Shown: positions 30,074-42,085 of the stretch, piece after piece | Position numbering within the stretch: the first letter of the stretch is position 1 | How the letters are laid out: the number at the start of each line of letters is the position of its first letter | Origin: Trichomonas vaginalis G3 | Lineage: Eukaryota > Parabasalia > Trichomonadida > Trichomonadidae | NCBI RefSeq assembly: GCF_026262505.1 | Contig: NC_067204.1 | Span: 21,235,300-21,299,299 of the forward strand | Reading direction: 5' to 3' | DNA: 64,000 nucleotides | Translations under genes and position numbers: made by a program | Notes under the pieces: model-generated | Told to the model about the DNA's origin: nothing | The model's database searches: none | The model's input: only the letters and a program-made list of their open reading frames with translations

Positions 30074-31003
30074 TTTTTTTTTTAAATTGCGTTTTATTTT
30101 CAATTTGTAAGTTCTTTTTTAATCGACTTTAAATAGAAATGCAAAATAAGGAAAAATTCGCAACGTTTATCTCAAGTATTCTGATAATGAATTTCCATTA
30201 TCATGTTAAAGATCATAATTCTAAGAAAATTATTGTGTGATAACAAGGAAAAGTCATTCGTAGTACTTGCATGAGAAAATAGGACTGGAATATGAAATTT
30301 ACTTTGATTTAATGAATAGAGAAACATACTAGTAGAAAGTACTGGCTTATTGTTTTTTAAGCATATTTATAGTTATTTTATTCTTATCCAATATATTTTG
30401 GCATGACTCGATCAGAAGTTGCCTTATTTTACGGTAATTATTCGTATTAAATCAAATTAGATATTGCATAGCACGATTGTATCAAAGAGCAATGCATTTG
30501 GTGACTTTGGTGATGAAAATGAAAATGTCATTTTAATTGATCTTGTTCAATATCAAAAGTTCGATAAGAGAAATAACACATTTTGACTAAATACACTCTT
30601 GTAATAATAATACAAATTATAAACTAATTCAGTTTTGTCATTTTCAAGAAAGAAAGCGCGATAAATTGAGAAATTTGAAATATTTTAACCATGTAAGTAG
30701 GATATCATTATTTACTAATTCAAAAATTTTTATGATTTCCGATAGTTTGAATAGGCATTCAAAATAAATTTGAGTTACGGCCAAATTAAATCACACTAAT
30801 TATGTCGTATTTAGATATTGCATACTAATTTTCTTAATTATTTTGTGAAATGAATTTTACATTTATTTATCTTTCACTCCCGCCCATTTTAAAGACTACG
30901 ATTCATTCAAAATTAATTGACTATTATTCTTCAATCTTTCTGTCAATATTTTGTTACAAACAGATAAATTTGAATACTTTTCTCAGCTTATAGTTTATTT
31001 GAA
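30074..31003. other. Intergenic region between the two membrane-protein genes (left arm)
   Basis: This 930-bp AT-rich stretch is mirrored at 39120-40049. No gene, RNA or repeat was recognised. It must contain the promoter of membrane protein gene 2. Confidence 0.5.
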
Positions 31004-32679
31004 ATGCTTTCCTTGTTTTTAACTCGCTTTTCGTCAGCAATCGAAGCTTATAAAACCGGTCCATACACATTTAACATCTATGATCAAGTTGATTCTGGAA
31101 ATAAATCTATGATCAAGCAGGTTTATACAAAAATTGCACACGTGGATATCGATGCCGCCAGCCAGGACAAAGTCAAAGATATATCTGATCTTAAAGATGA
31201 ACTTGATTATAAGATAACAACAATAAACGATGAAAACAAGCAATATACAATTGTTAGGCAAACTTTAACAAATATTGGAAAAGAAGGAAAAAGATATGAC
31301 TTATGCACTGTTCTCGTTTTTGCAGGCGCGCCAGATATTTCATTTTACTCTCAGGTACCCAATTTTGGCGCTTACTTTTATCTTGGTGATTTCGACTCTT
31401 ATGTTTGGGTTCAGCAAAATCACCCATCAGTTACAAATGGTAAATTGAGAGGTATTGGTGGTGATGAAAATGTGAGATTCTTTACACATTCAAGTTCAAG
31501 AGATGCATTTCCACTTTACTGGATATCCGAATCTTGGACCAATAACTATCTCGAGCCTGGCCAATCTGTTACAATTTCATTCATGATTCATAAGAATGAT
31601 TATGAGCCACCACTTTTGAACCTTGAAAAGGACTTCATAAAGGATGATTATGAACCAACCGAGAAAATCCATATTAAAGGCTCATTCAGCTATTATTATT
31701 TGAATACCTATATTTCTGCCAACTACAACCTTGTGAATAAGGTGTCAGGAATGTCAGTTAGCAATGGTGTATTGAAGGATTTCACAACATACTTTGATAA
31801 GATGGCAGATTCATTTGATATTGAAATTGGTCCGTTTGCAATAGGTGCTTATGCGCTTATTGTTTATACACGTCAGGGTACTAACACTCTTGAGCAGCAT
31901 ATTGATATTACTATTTCACCACCAAATGCCAAACCTAAAGTTACAATTTTCTGGCCTGAATACAAGTATTGACATACCAGAAACAGAGATTACAATACAA
32001 GGATACGTTTCAGATCCAGATGCACGTGATAAAACAATTGCCACCGCAATCTATTTCAATGGCAAAGTTATTTACTCCGCAAATGTAACTAACACTGATG
32101 AAATCAAGACATTCAAGTTCACTATCCCTAAGGATACACCAGTAGGCGAATACGATATCAGGTTTACAGCTAATGATGGCAAATTAACCACAGAAAGGAA
32201 GCAAACAATCATTATTAGAGACAACACAGTTCTTAGTATTGATGTCGAGCCAAAGTTCGAAGAAACATACAAGAAAGGAGATAAGCTCAACTTCACTGCC
32301 GTTGTAAATGATCCAGATACTGATTTTGAGTCAAAGTTTGTTATTTTCGTCTACTAACAAAGACACTCTTAAGCTTTCTCTTGAGAAAGATAACAAAGAT
32401 GGCATGGTTAGAGTTCCTTTGCAATTCTCTATCCCAAGTGATGAAACTGAAAAGGTTGTTACACTCAAAGTCAAAGTAACATCAACAACAGAAAAGGCAG
32501 AAAAATGATTTACTCTTAACATTTTCGATGAATCAACACTTGATAAAGCAAAAGAAGGAAATGGAACGAAGACAGTTACTTCAAAGCAGCAGAAAATACT
32601 AATTGCAGTATTTGCAGCAATAACAGTAGTAGCAGTTGTCTTAGCTATTGTTATAGTAATAGTTTGGCTTAGGAAATAA
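31004..32679 (+). pseudogene. Membrane protein gene 2, left-arm copy (interrupted)
   Basis: Left-arm twin of the gene at 37448-39119 and a paralogue of membrane protein gene 1. It opens MLSLFLTRFSSAIEAYKTGP and ends with a hydrophobic anchor and VWLRK. The frame is interrupted more than once in the last third. The right-arm copy is interrupted too, at partly different places, so neither arm shows a fully open version. Confidence 0.65.
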
Positions 32680-34080
32680 AAAATTTTAAGTTATGGAAAG
32701 TTTTTTAATTGTTATATGATTATTTGTGTTTGCATTTTAATATTTGCAATTCATTGCCAAGTTATTGATCAATTATTATTTTATCCATCAAGATTTAACA
32801 GTAATAAGATAACGATGTGTCTAATTCTTAGAAAAAACAATCGGATAGCTTTTAATCGATTTATTCGATCTACAACAAAATGTTTTATTTATTACCCTCA
32901 ATTTTTAACTTTTGCAACTCCAAAAACCAGGTGTTTTTCCAGAACTACCATCTAGGATGAGTCCTAGGAGCTATAATTCTAGGGTTAGATGATACCCACT
33001 TAGTACTTTTATTTGTATATGTTTTAGTGGAATTTGGTGAGGGGTCATGAAATTCGTATCTAATTTGCTATCATCTAAGCTGGTAAAAGTTAGAGAAAGC
33101 TATTTACTGGTTGTATATTACAAATATACCTTGTAATAGAAAATATAAGTGTTTGTGATTTAAATTCGCTCAATTAGCTCGAAAATTTGTTTTATATCCA
33201 TGACAAACTAACACAATCCTATTTATGTGATTTTCAATCTGTTCCCAAAATATATCAGCATGAATATATATATATGATATTATTTGCAATTTCATCATTA
33301 AATAGTACTTTTTTCCCTATTTTTAATTTAGAAATAGTATATTTATATGATAGCGACACAATATTTTAATTAAAAAATATATGTTATCGATCATCACACT
33401 CAAATTGAATTTCAAAAATTTTAGAATTTTTCAATTTCAATATTGAAAATATATTTCTTATATCATAGCGATTCATGTTATAATAATATGGAGAAAAATA
33501 TTGTTTTAAATCTAAAATTTAAAATGAATGATTGGGCATTACATTAATCCAATTTATTTTTATTTGTTAATCTAGTGGAAACAATTAATATTTTGGAGAA
33601 ACAAAAATTTGAAATTTGAAATTTTGAAAAAAATGCATGAATCGGTAATTAAACATTGATTTATTAATTTATTAGCCATGCTTTTGATGTTGGTCTTATT
33701 CTTAAGCCGATTTAAAGAATTAATTTTTCCAAATCGTGTTTGACATTAACACATATAGATATATCAGGAAAAAAGGTATCACTTATCAAGTTATTGGTTT
33801 TTATGTATCTCCTAACTTTGCCTCGTTCTGAATACAATTCTAGTTAACGAATTTTAAATAACTATATGAAGAATACATCATTTTGGTTTTATTATTATTA
33901 AAATGATATATATTAGCTATGTATATGCTTGTAAGAATATTATTCCGTGAATTGGAAACAGAAAAAATAAATTTAGACAGAAAATGCATATCTTTAAAAA
34001 ATAATATGAAATTTAGCTTTGATATTATTATCCGATAAAATATGCATGATAATTACTCCGCAAATAAAATTTAGGAAGCA
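32680..34080. other. Non-coding arm segment, left
   Basis: About 1.4 kb of AT-rich DNA, mirrored at about 36045-37447. It has no convincing gene: 60-80-codon open frames show no motifs. It separates the genes from the GC-richer centre. Confidence 0.5.
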
Positions 34081-34472
34081 AGTTGTGACGGTTTGAGCGG
34101 TTTTTAATGGCCCACAAGGAAGGAAGTATCGTTTTATCAGGCAACAAGAGGTCTTGAAATGAGTAAAGGACTGATCACCCTTGAAAGGTTCAAACTTGCT
34201 TGCGCGCCGCAGTCTTAAAAATGATATGTTTCACTTCTGGTCGAAAATTTCAACCTCTATGACAGTTGTTGGATGAACAATTGTGTAGCGGGATGAAATC
34301 TGAGTGCGGCCTGGGGCTGCAGCGTCAATCTTCCCGGCATCTTTACCGCAATCATCTCTTAGATTGCACACAAAGTTGCGAACGAGCAGCTTTCTATGCG
34401 GTAAAGATGCCGGAAAGAGAGAGTCGATGTGAGGTTCTTTTCGAGGTCTCGTAGATGATAGAAAGTTCCGCA
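34081..34472. other. GC-richer unique segment flanking the palindrome centre (left)
   Basis: Composition changes sharply here, with GC well above the surrounding DNA. It includes GCGCGCCGCAG-type sequence and a strong stem: CCGGCATCTTTACCGCA (34334-34350) pairs exactly with TGCGGTAAAGATGCCGG (34397-34413) across a 46-base loop. It is mirrored at about 35653-36044, with the stem at 35712-35791. It could be a structured RNA or a DNA structure for replication or resolution; nothing known was recognised. Confidence 0.55.
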
Positions 34473-35652
34473 TTCATAACTTGAATGTGGAACTTTGACC
34501 GACAAGAGTGTATTGTGCACTCTTGTCGGTCGCAGTGTCTCATTCTGGGAGACATTGCATCTGCATGTCTCCCAGAATGGAACAATGTTCCGCATTCATA
34601 ACTTGAACGCGGAAGTTTGACCGACAAGAGTGCATTGTGCACTCCTGACGGTCGCAGTGTCTCATTCTGGGAGACATTGCCTCTGCATGTCTCCCAGAAT
34701 GGAACAATGTTCCGCATTCATAACTTGAACGCGGAAGTTTGACCGACAAGAGTGTATTGTGCACTCGTGTCGGTCAAAGTTTTGCAATCACATTCTGAGT
34801 GCAGAAGATTGTCTCATTCTGGGAGACATGCAGAGGCGATTTCTCCCAGAATGAGACACTGCGACCGACAGGAGTGCATAATACACTCTTGTCGGTCAAA
34901 GTTTTGCAATCACATTCTGAGTGCAGAAGATTGTCTCATTCTGGGAGACATGCAGAGGCAATGTCTCCCAGAATGAGACACTGCGACCGACAGGAGTGCA
35001 TAATACACTCTTGTCGGTCAAACTTCCGCGTTCAAGTTATGAATGCGGAACATTGTTCCATTCTGGGAGACATGCAGAGGCGATTTCTCCCAGAATGAGA
35101 CACTGCAACCACAGGAGTGCACAATACACTCTTGTCGGTCAAAGTTTTGCAATCACATTCTGAGTGCAGAAGATTGTCTCATTCTGGGAGACATGCAGAG
35201 GCGATTTCTCCCAGAATGAGACACTGCAACCACAGGAGTGCATAATACACTCTTGTCGGTCAAAGTTTTGCAATCACATTCTGAGTGCAGAAGATTGTCT
35301 CATTCTGGGAGACATGCAGAGGCGATTTCTCCCAGAATGAGACACTGCGACCGACAGGAGTGCACAATACACTGTTGTCGGTCAAAGTTCCACATTCAAG
35401 TTATGAATGCGGAACATTGTTCCATTCTGGGAGACATGCAGAGGCAATGTCTCCCAGAATGAGACACTGCGACCGTCAGGAGTGCACAATGCACTCTTGT
35501 CGGTCAAACTTCCGCGTTCAAGTTATGAATGCGGAACATTGTTCCATTCTGGGAGACATGCAGATGCAATGTCTCCCAGAATGAGACACTGCGACCGACA
35601 AGAGTGCACAATACACTCTTGTCGGTCAAAGTTCCACATTCAAGTTATGAAT
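34473..35652. repeat. Central array of 122-bp hairpin-forming repeats with orientation switch
   Basis: About two units lie in one orientation (34473 to about 34769), followed by about seven in the other (GTCGGTCAAA at 34769, 34891 and 35013, exactly 122 bp apart). Every unit contains two strong hairpins: CATTCTGGGAGACAT with its inverse, and a GACCGACAGGAGTG / CACTCTTGTCGGTC pair. Two unit types exist, one with TTTTGCAATCACATTCTGAG, the other with TTCCGCGTTCAAGTTATGAA. The palindrome's symmetry stops near 34729 and 35396, so about 0.67 kb of this array is an asymmetric spacer. Many short open frames here on both strands are by-products. Confidence 0.85.
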
Positions 35653-36044
35653 GCGGAACTTTCTATCAGTCTACGAGACCTCGAAAAGAACCTCACATCG
35701 ACTCTCTCTTTCCGGCATCTTTACCGCATAGAAAGCTGCTCGTTCGCAACTTTGTGTGCAATCTAAGAGATGATTGCGGTAAAGATGCCGGGAAGATTGA
35801 CGCTGCAGCCCCAGGCCGCACTCAGATTTCATCCCGCTACACAATTGTTCATCCAACAACTGTCATAGAGGTTGAAATTTTCGACCAGAAGTGAAACATA
35901 TCATTTTTAAGACTGCGGCGCGCAAGCAAGTTTGAACCTTTCAAGGGTGATCAGTCCTTTACTCATTTCAAGACCTCTTGTTGCCTGATAAAACGATACT
36001 TCCTTCCTTGTGGGCCATTAAAAACTGCTCAAACCGTCACAACT
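35653..36044. other. GC-richer segment flanking the palindrome centre (right)
   Basis: Inverse copy of 34081-34472, including the 17-bp-arm stem at 35712-35791. One visible base differs (GAGCGG versus its mirror CTGCTC near 34095/36030). Confidence 0.55.
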
Positions 36045-37447
36045 TGCTTCCTAAATTTTATTTGCGGAGTAATTATCATGCATATTTTATCGGATAATAA
36101 TATCAAAGCTAAATTTCATATTATTTTTTAAAGATATGCATTTTCTGTCTAAATTTATTTTTTCTGTTTCCAATTCACGGAATAATATTCTTACAAGCAT
36201 ATACATAGCTAATATATATCATTTTAATAATAATAAAACCAAAATGATGTATTCTTCATATAGTTATTTAAAATTCGTTAACTAGAATTGTATTCAGAAC
36301 GAGGCAAAGTTAGGAGATACATAAAAACCAATAACTTGATAAGTGATACCTTTTTTCCTGATATATCTATATGTGTTAATGTCAAACACGATTTGGAAAA
36401 ATTAATTCTTTAAATCGGCTTAAGAATAAGACCAACATCAAAAGCATGGCTAATAAATTAATAAATCAATGTTTAATTACCGATTCATGCATTTTTTTCA
36501 AAATTTCAAATTTCAAATTTTTGTTTCTCCAAAATATTAATTGTTTCCACTAGATTAACAAATAAATAATAAATTGGATTAATGTAATGCCCAATCATTC
36601 ATTTTAAATTTTAGATTTAAAACAATATTTTTCTCCATATTATTATAACATGAATCGCTATGATATAAGAAATATATTTTCAATATTGAAATTGAAAAAT
36701 TCTAAAATTTTTGAAATTCAATTTGAGTGTGATGATCGATAACATATATTTTTTAATTAAAATATTGTGTCGCTATCATATAAATATACTATTTCTAAAT
36801 TAAAAATAGGGAAAAAAGTACTATTTAATGATGAAATTGCAAATAATATCAATATATATATATTCATGCTGATATATTTTGGGAACAGATTGAAAATCAC
36901 ATAAATAGGATTGTGTTAGTTTGTCATGGATATAAAACAAATTTTCGAGCTAATTGAGCGAATTTAAATCACAAACACTTATATTTTCTATTACAAGGTA
37001 TATTTGTAATATACAACCAGTAAATAGCTTTCTCTAACTTTTACCAGCTTAGATGATAGCAAATTAGATACGAATTTCATGACCCCTCACCAAATTCCAC
37101 TAAAACATATACAAATAAAAGTACTAAGTGGGTATCATCTAACCCTAGAATTATAGCTCCTAGGACTCATCCTAGATGGTAGTTCTGGAAAAACACCTGG
37201 TTTTTGGAGTTGCAAAAGTTAAAAATTGAGGGTAATAAATAAAACATTTTGTTGTAGATCGAATAAATCGATTAAAAGCTATCCGATTGTTTTTTCTAAG
37301 AATTAGACACATCGTTATCTTATTACTGTTAAATCTTGATGGATAAAATAATAATTGATCAATAACTTGGCAATGAATTGCAAATATTAAAATGCAAACA
37401 CAAATAATCATATAACAATTAAAAAACTTTCCATAACTTAAAATTTT
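36045..37447. other. Non-coding arm segment, right
   Basis: Inverse copy of 32680-34080. No gene recognised. Confidence 0.45.
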
Positions 37448-39119
37448 TTATTTCCTAAGCCAAACTATTACTATAACAATAGCTAAGACAACTGCTACTA
37501 CTGTTATTGCTGCAAATACTGCAATTAGTATTTTCTGCTGCTTTGAAGTAACTGTCTTCGTTCCATTTCCTTCTTTTGCTTTATCAAGTGTTGATTCATC
37601 GAAAATGTTAAGAGTAAATCATTTTTCTGCCTTTTCTGTTGTTGATGTTACTTTGACTTTGAGTGTAACAACCTTTTCAGTTTCATCACTTGGGATAGAG
37701 AATTGCAAAGGAACTCTAACCATGCCATCTTTGTTATCTTTCTCAAGAGAAAGCTTAAGAGTGTCTTTGTAGTAGACGAAAATAACAAACTTTGACTCAA
37801 AATCAGTATCTGGATCATTTACAACGGCAGTGAAGTTGAGCTTATTTCTTGTATGTTTCTTCGAACTTTGGCTCGACATCAATACTAAGAACTGTGTTGT
37901 CTCTAATAATGATTGTTTGCTTCCTTTCTGTGGTTAATTTGCCATCATTAGCTGTAAACCTGATATCGTATTCGCCTACTGGTGTATCCTTAGGGATAGT
38001 GAACTTGAATGTCTTGATTTCATCAGTGTTAGTTACATTTGCGGAGTAAATAACTTTGCCATTGAAATAGATTGCGGTGGCAATTGTTTTATCACGTGCA
38101 TCTGGATCTGAAACGTATCCTTGTATTGTAATCTCTGTTTCTGGTATGTCATACTTGTATTCAGGCCAGAAAATTGTAACTTTAGGTTTGGCATTTGGTG
38201 GTGAAATAGTAATATCAATATGCTGCTCAAGAGTGTTAGTACCCTGACGTGTATAAACAATAAGCGCATAAGCACCTATTGCAAACGGACCAATTTCAAT
38301 ATCAAATGAATCTGCCATCTTATCAAAGTATGTTGTGAAATCCTTCAATACACCATTGCTAACTGACATTCCTGACACCTTATTCACAAGGTTGTAGTTG
38401 GCAGAAATATAGGTATTCAAATAATAATAGCTGAATGAGCCTTTAATATGGATTTTCTCGGTTGGTTCATAATCATCCTTTATGAAGTCCTTTTCAAGGT
38501 TCAAAAGTGGTGGCTCATAATCATTCTTATGAATCATGAATGAAATTGTAACAGATTGGCCAGGCTCGAGATAGTTATTGGTCCAAGATTCGGATATCCA
38601 GTAAAGTGGAAATGCATCTCTTGAACTTGAATGTGTAAAGAATCTCACATTTTCATCACCACCAATACCTCTCAATTTACCATTTGTAACTGATGGGTGA
38701 TTTTGCTGAACCCAAACATAAGAGTCGAAATCACCAAGATAAAAGTAAGCGCCAAAATTGGGTACCTGAGAGTAAAATGAAATATCTGGCGCGCCTGCAA
38801 AAACGAGAACAGTGCATAAGTCATATCTTTTTCCTTCTTTTCCAATATTTGTTAAAGTTGTTTGCCTAACAATTGTATATTGCTTGTTTTCATCGTTTAT
38901 TGTTGTTATCTTATAATCAAGTTCATCTTTAAGATCAGATATATCTTTGACTTTGTCCTGGCTGGCGGCATCGATATCCACGTGTGCAATTTTTGTATAA
39001 ACCTGCTTGATCATAGATTTATTTCCAGAATCAACTTGATCATAGATGTTAAATGTGTATGGACCGGTTTTATAAGCTTCGATTGCTGACGAAAAGCGAG
39101 TTAAAAACAAGGAAAGCAT
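37448..39119 (-). pseudogene. Membrane protein gene 2, right-arm copy (interrupted)
   Basis: The first 425 codons are open. A short hydrophobic N-terminus (MLSLFLTRFSSA) could be a signal peptide. A conserved N-terminal domain of about 200 residues follows (IEAYKTGPYTFNIY, DLCTVLVFAG, VPNFGAYFYLG, VWVQQNHPSVTNG, SWTNNYLEPGQSVTISFMI). Then come Ig-like beta repeats (KIHIKGSFSYYY; PKVTIFWPEY; TIQGYVSDPDARDKT; EYDIRFTANDGKL). The downstream sequence still encodes one more Ig-like repeat and an anchor with VWLRK, but the frame is interrupted. It is a clear paralogue of membrane protein gene 1. Compared with the left arm it has one extra Thr codon (RQTTLTN). Confidence 0.7.
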
Positions 39120-40049
39120 TTCAAATAAACTATAAGCTGAGAAAAGTATTCAAATTTATCTGTTTGTAACAAAATATTGACAGAAAGATTGAAGAATAAT
39201 AGTCAATTAATTTTGAATGAATCGTAGTCTTTAAAATGGGCGGGAGTGAAAGATAAATAAATGTAAAATTCATTTCACAAAATAATTAAGAAAATTAGTA
39301 TGCAATATCTAAATACGACATAATTAGTGTGATTTAATTTGGCCGTAACTCAAATTTATTTTGAATGCCTATTCAAACTATCGGAAATCATAAAAATTTT
39401 TGAATTAGTAAATAATGATATCCTACTTACATGGTTAAAATATTTCAAATTTCTCAATTTATCGCGCTTTCTTTCTTGAAAATGACAAAACTGAATTAGT
39501 TTATAATTTGTATTATTATTACAAGAGTGTATTTAGTCAAAATGTGTTATTTCTCTTATCGAACTTTTGATATTGAACAAGATCAATTAAAATGACATTT
39601 TCATTTTCATCACCAAAGTCACCAAATGCATTGCTCTTTGATACAATCGTGCTATGCAATATCTAATTTGATTTAATACGAATAATTACCGTAAAATAAG
39701 GCAACTTCTGATCGAGTCATGCCAAAATATATTGGATAAGAATAAAATAACTATAAATATGCTTAAAAAACAATAAGCCAGTACTTTCTACTAGTATGTT
39801 TCTCTATTCATTAAATCAAAGTAAATTTCATATTCCAGTCCTATTTTCTCATGCAAGTACTACGAATGACTTTTCCTTGTTATCACACAATAATTTTCTT
39901 AGAATTATGATCTTTAACATGATAATGGAAATTCATTATCAGAATACTTGAGATAAACGTTGCGAATTTTTCCTTATTTTGCATTTCTATTTAAAGTCGA
40001 TTAAAAAAGAACTTACAAATTGAAAATAAAACGCAATTTAAAAAAAAAA
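39120..40049. other. Intergenic region between the two membrane-protein genes (right arm)
   Basis: Inverse copy of 30074-31003. No gene recognised. Confidence 0.45.
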
Positions 40050-41741
40050 TTACTTTCTAAGCCAAAGAATTATTACTAACACTGCAACACATACTGTGAC
40101 AACAGCCATTACTGCGAGAACAATGATCAATACCTTCTTTTGTTTTTGCTGCTTTCTTTGTACAGAAGCTGCAGTTGCTTTAGCTTTATCTTCGGATTGT
40201 TGAATCTTCAAAGTTACACCAGTCTCTGATTCTTCATTTGTGCCTTTTACCTTTACAGAGATATGTGCTGATGTTTCTTTCTCATCACTTGGAATTGAAA
40301 CAGTCATTGGAACTCTAATGATACCATCAGAGTTTGATCTTGAAATTGAAGTTTTTTGATGCTTATTGTAATAGAGAGAAATTGTAAACTTGGAATCAAA
40401 GTTAGTATCTGGATCAACAACTACGGCTGTGAAATTAACAACATCGTCTTTATTGAATGTCAAATTGAAGTTTCCTTCAAGATCAATTGACAAAACACTG
40501 TTGTCTTTGACAACAATATCAAATGATTTTTCTGCAGGTAAAACTCCACCTGTTGCTACGATTTTAATCTTATAATCGCCTGGAGCTGTTCCTTCTGGAA
40601 TCTTGAAACTGAGGGTTCTTGAATCATTGTGACTGTTTCCAAATTTCTGAGAAAGCACCTTTTGGTTATTGAAATAAACTTCTGTTGTGATTTCAGTAAC
40701 AGAAGTATCTTTGCTATAAATATATGCTGCGAGGTTGACATCTGATTTAGGAATGTAATACTGGTAATCTAAAGGAAGTGGGATGATTTTTGGTTTATCA
40801 TTAGGACCATAAATTAAAACCGATTTTTCCCAAACTAATTCTGATTCAGTACGTTCGTTTCTTGTAACAACTCTTAGTTTAAAGTTTCCTTTCTGTGAAA
40901 CTTTGATATTTTGATCAAACTGAACAGTTGTTGTATCTTCTGTGACTCTTGTGCTTCCAAGAGTATCAGTAAGAATGACATTATCACTTGATGGATCATA
41001 TACTTCATATCTAGCTGAGATTGGTTCATCAACAACATAACTTGAGAAAGATCCTTTAATTGGGATTGTTTCTTCTGTATCATATTCATCTCCAATTAAT
41101 TCTGATTGAAGTTTCAGGATTGGTGGATTGTATTCATCATAATAGATGAGGAAAGAGAATGTTGATGATTTACCTGGTTCAAGCCAGTTGTTTGTCCATG
41201 AGGTTGCAAGCCATTTCAAGTCTTCGCCATCAGGATTGATCTCAGAATTACGATTTGTGAAGAATTTTGGATTGTCACCATTTCCAATACTGTATTCGTT
41301 CTTGTTTGTGACATTTGGATGGTTTTCGTAAACCCAGGTGAATTCAACAGCTGGTGTGTAGATGTATGCACCAAAATTATTGATTGGCTGAGCACTCATA
41401 TCCTGATCTTCTGGATAGTAGTTCTTGAATTTAATTGCTGTGCAAAGATCAAGTCTTCTTTTAGTTGTTGCTGTATTCTTTATTGTTTGTCTGATCACTG
41501 TGAAATTGCCATCAGGATCATTATACGTATCTATAGAGTATTCAATATTGGGAACATCTGAAATATTAACAACTTTATCTTGGTTGTTTCTTTGAATATC
41601 TTCATATGCTACTTTTGTATAGATTTGGTCAACAATTGTGAAATTGTAGCCATACTCAGTGTGATAAATGTTATATGTGAACTTGCCTGTTTGATAAGCT
41701 TCAATGGATCTTGCATCCTGCAATAAAAAAGTCCAAATCAT
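40050..41741 (-). CDS. Single-pass membrane protein with Ig-like repeats (membrane protein 1), intact
   Basis: 563-residue protein, open throughout. The short N-terminus MIWTFLLQDARS is weakly signal-like. Residues 14-215 form a family-specific domain (IEAYQTGKFTYNIY, RRLDLCTAIKFKNYYPEDQD, INNFGAYIYTP, WVYENHPNVTNKNEYSIG, SWTNNWLEPGKSSTFSFLIY). Then come three or four Ig-like beta modules (PIKGSFSSYVVDEPISARYE; LAAYIYSKDTSVTEITTEVY; DYKIKIVATGG; VNFTAVVVDPDTNFDSKFTI). A lysine-rich stalk KQQKQKK precedes one membrane helix (VLIIVLAVMAVVTVCVAVLV) and a four-residue tail WLRK. The layout predicts an extracellular or lumenal domain anchored by type I topology, fitting a surface adhesin-like or receptor-like role. 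I do not recognise the family. The gene-2 protein shares the domain order and the WLRK end. Confidence 0.75.
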   Translation of the reverse strand: MIWTFLLQDARSIEAYQTGKFTYNIYHTEYGYNFTIVDQIYTKVAYEDIQRNNQDKVVNISDVPNIEYSIDTYNDPDGNFTVIRQTIKNTATTKRRLDLCTAIKFKNYYPEDQDMSAQPINNFGAYIYTPAVEFTWVYENHPNVTNKNEYSIGNGDNPKFFTNRNSEINPDGEDLKWLATSWTNNWLEPGKSSTFSFLIYYDEYNPPILKLQSELIGDEYDTEETIPIKGSFSSYVVDEPISARYEVYDPSSDNVILTDTLGSTRVTEDTTTVQFDQNIKVSQKGNFKLRVVTRNERTESELVWEKSVLIYGPNDKPKIIPLPLDYQYYIPKSDVNLAAYIYSKDTSVTEITTEVYFNNQKVLSQKFGNSHNDSRTLSFKIPEGTAPGDYKIKIVATGGVLPAEKSFDIVVKDNSVLSIDLEGNFNLTFNKDDVVNFTAVVVDPDTNFDSKFTISLYYNKHQKTSISRSNSDGIIRVPMTVSIPSDEKETSAHISVKVKGTNEESETGVTLKIQQSEDKAKATAASVQRKQQKQKKVLIIVLAVMAVVTVCVAVLVIILWLRK

Positions 41742-42085
41742 TACAAAGTGAAATGATTTTGATAAAGCCGATTCAATTGAATTCTAAAATTACAAATTTG
41801 ATATAAGAGCTATTAATCATTGAAATTGAAGATTTTTTCCCACTGACCTATTTTGCATTCAAATTTTTGAAAGTTAACGAGGCCTTTCATTAATATATTT
41901 GATCGTTGTCAGATGTTAGAGTAGCATGCAGTGTTGATGGACTATCTAATTCTTGGACTTTGTTTTTGAGAGCCTCTCAAAATCGACAATACAATTGTCA
42001 AAAAAATTGAAAAATTCAATCAATTTTAAAATCATTTTATGAAAAAATATTCGCGCTATTTGACATTAATTTGAAATGAATATAT

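Noticed and set aside
34231-35894. Many 60-120-codon open frames on both strands at the palindrome centre (for example SHSGRHAEAMSPRMRHCDRQE)
   Set aside because: They follow the 122-bp hairpin repeats and their mirror images; frames appear on both strands symmetrically and have no protein-like character.
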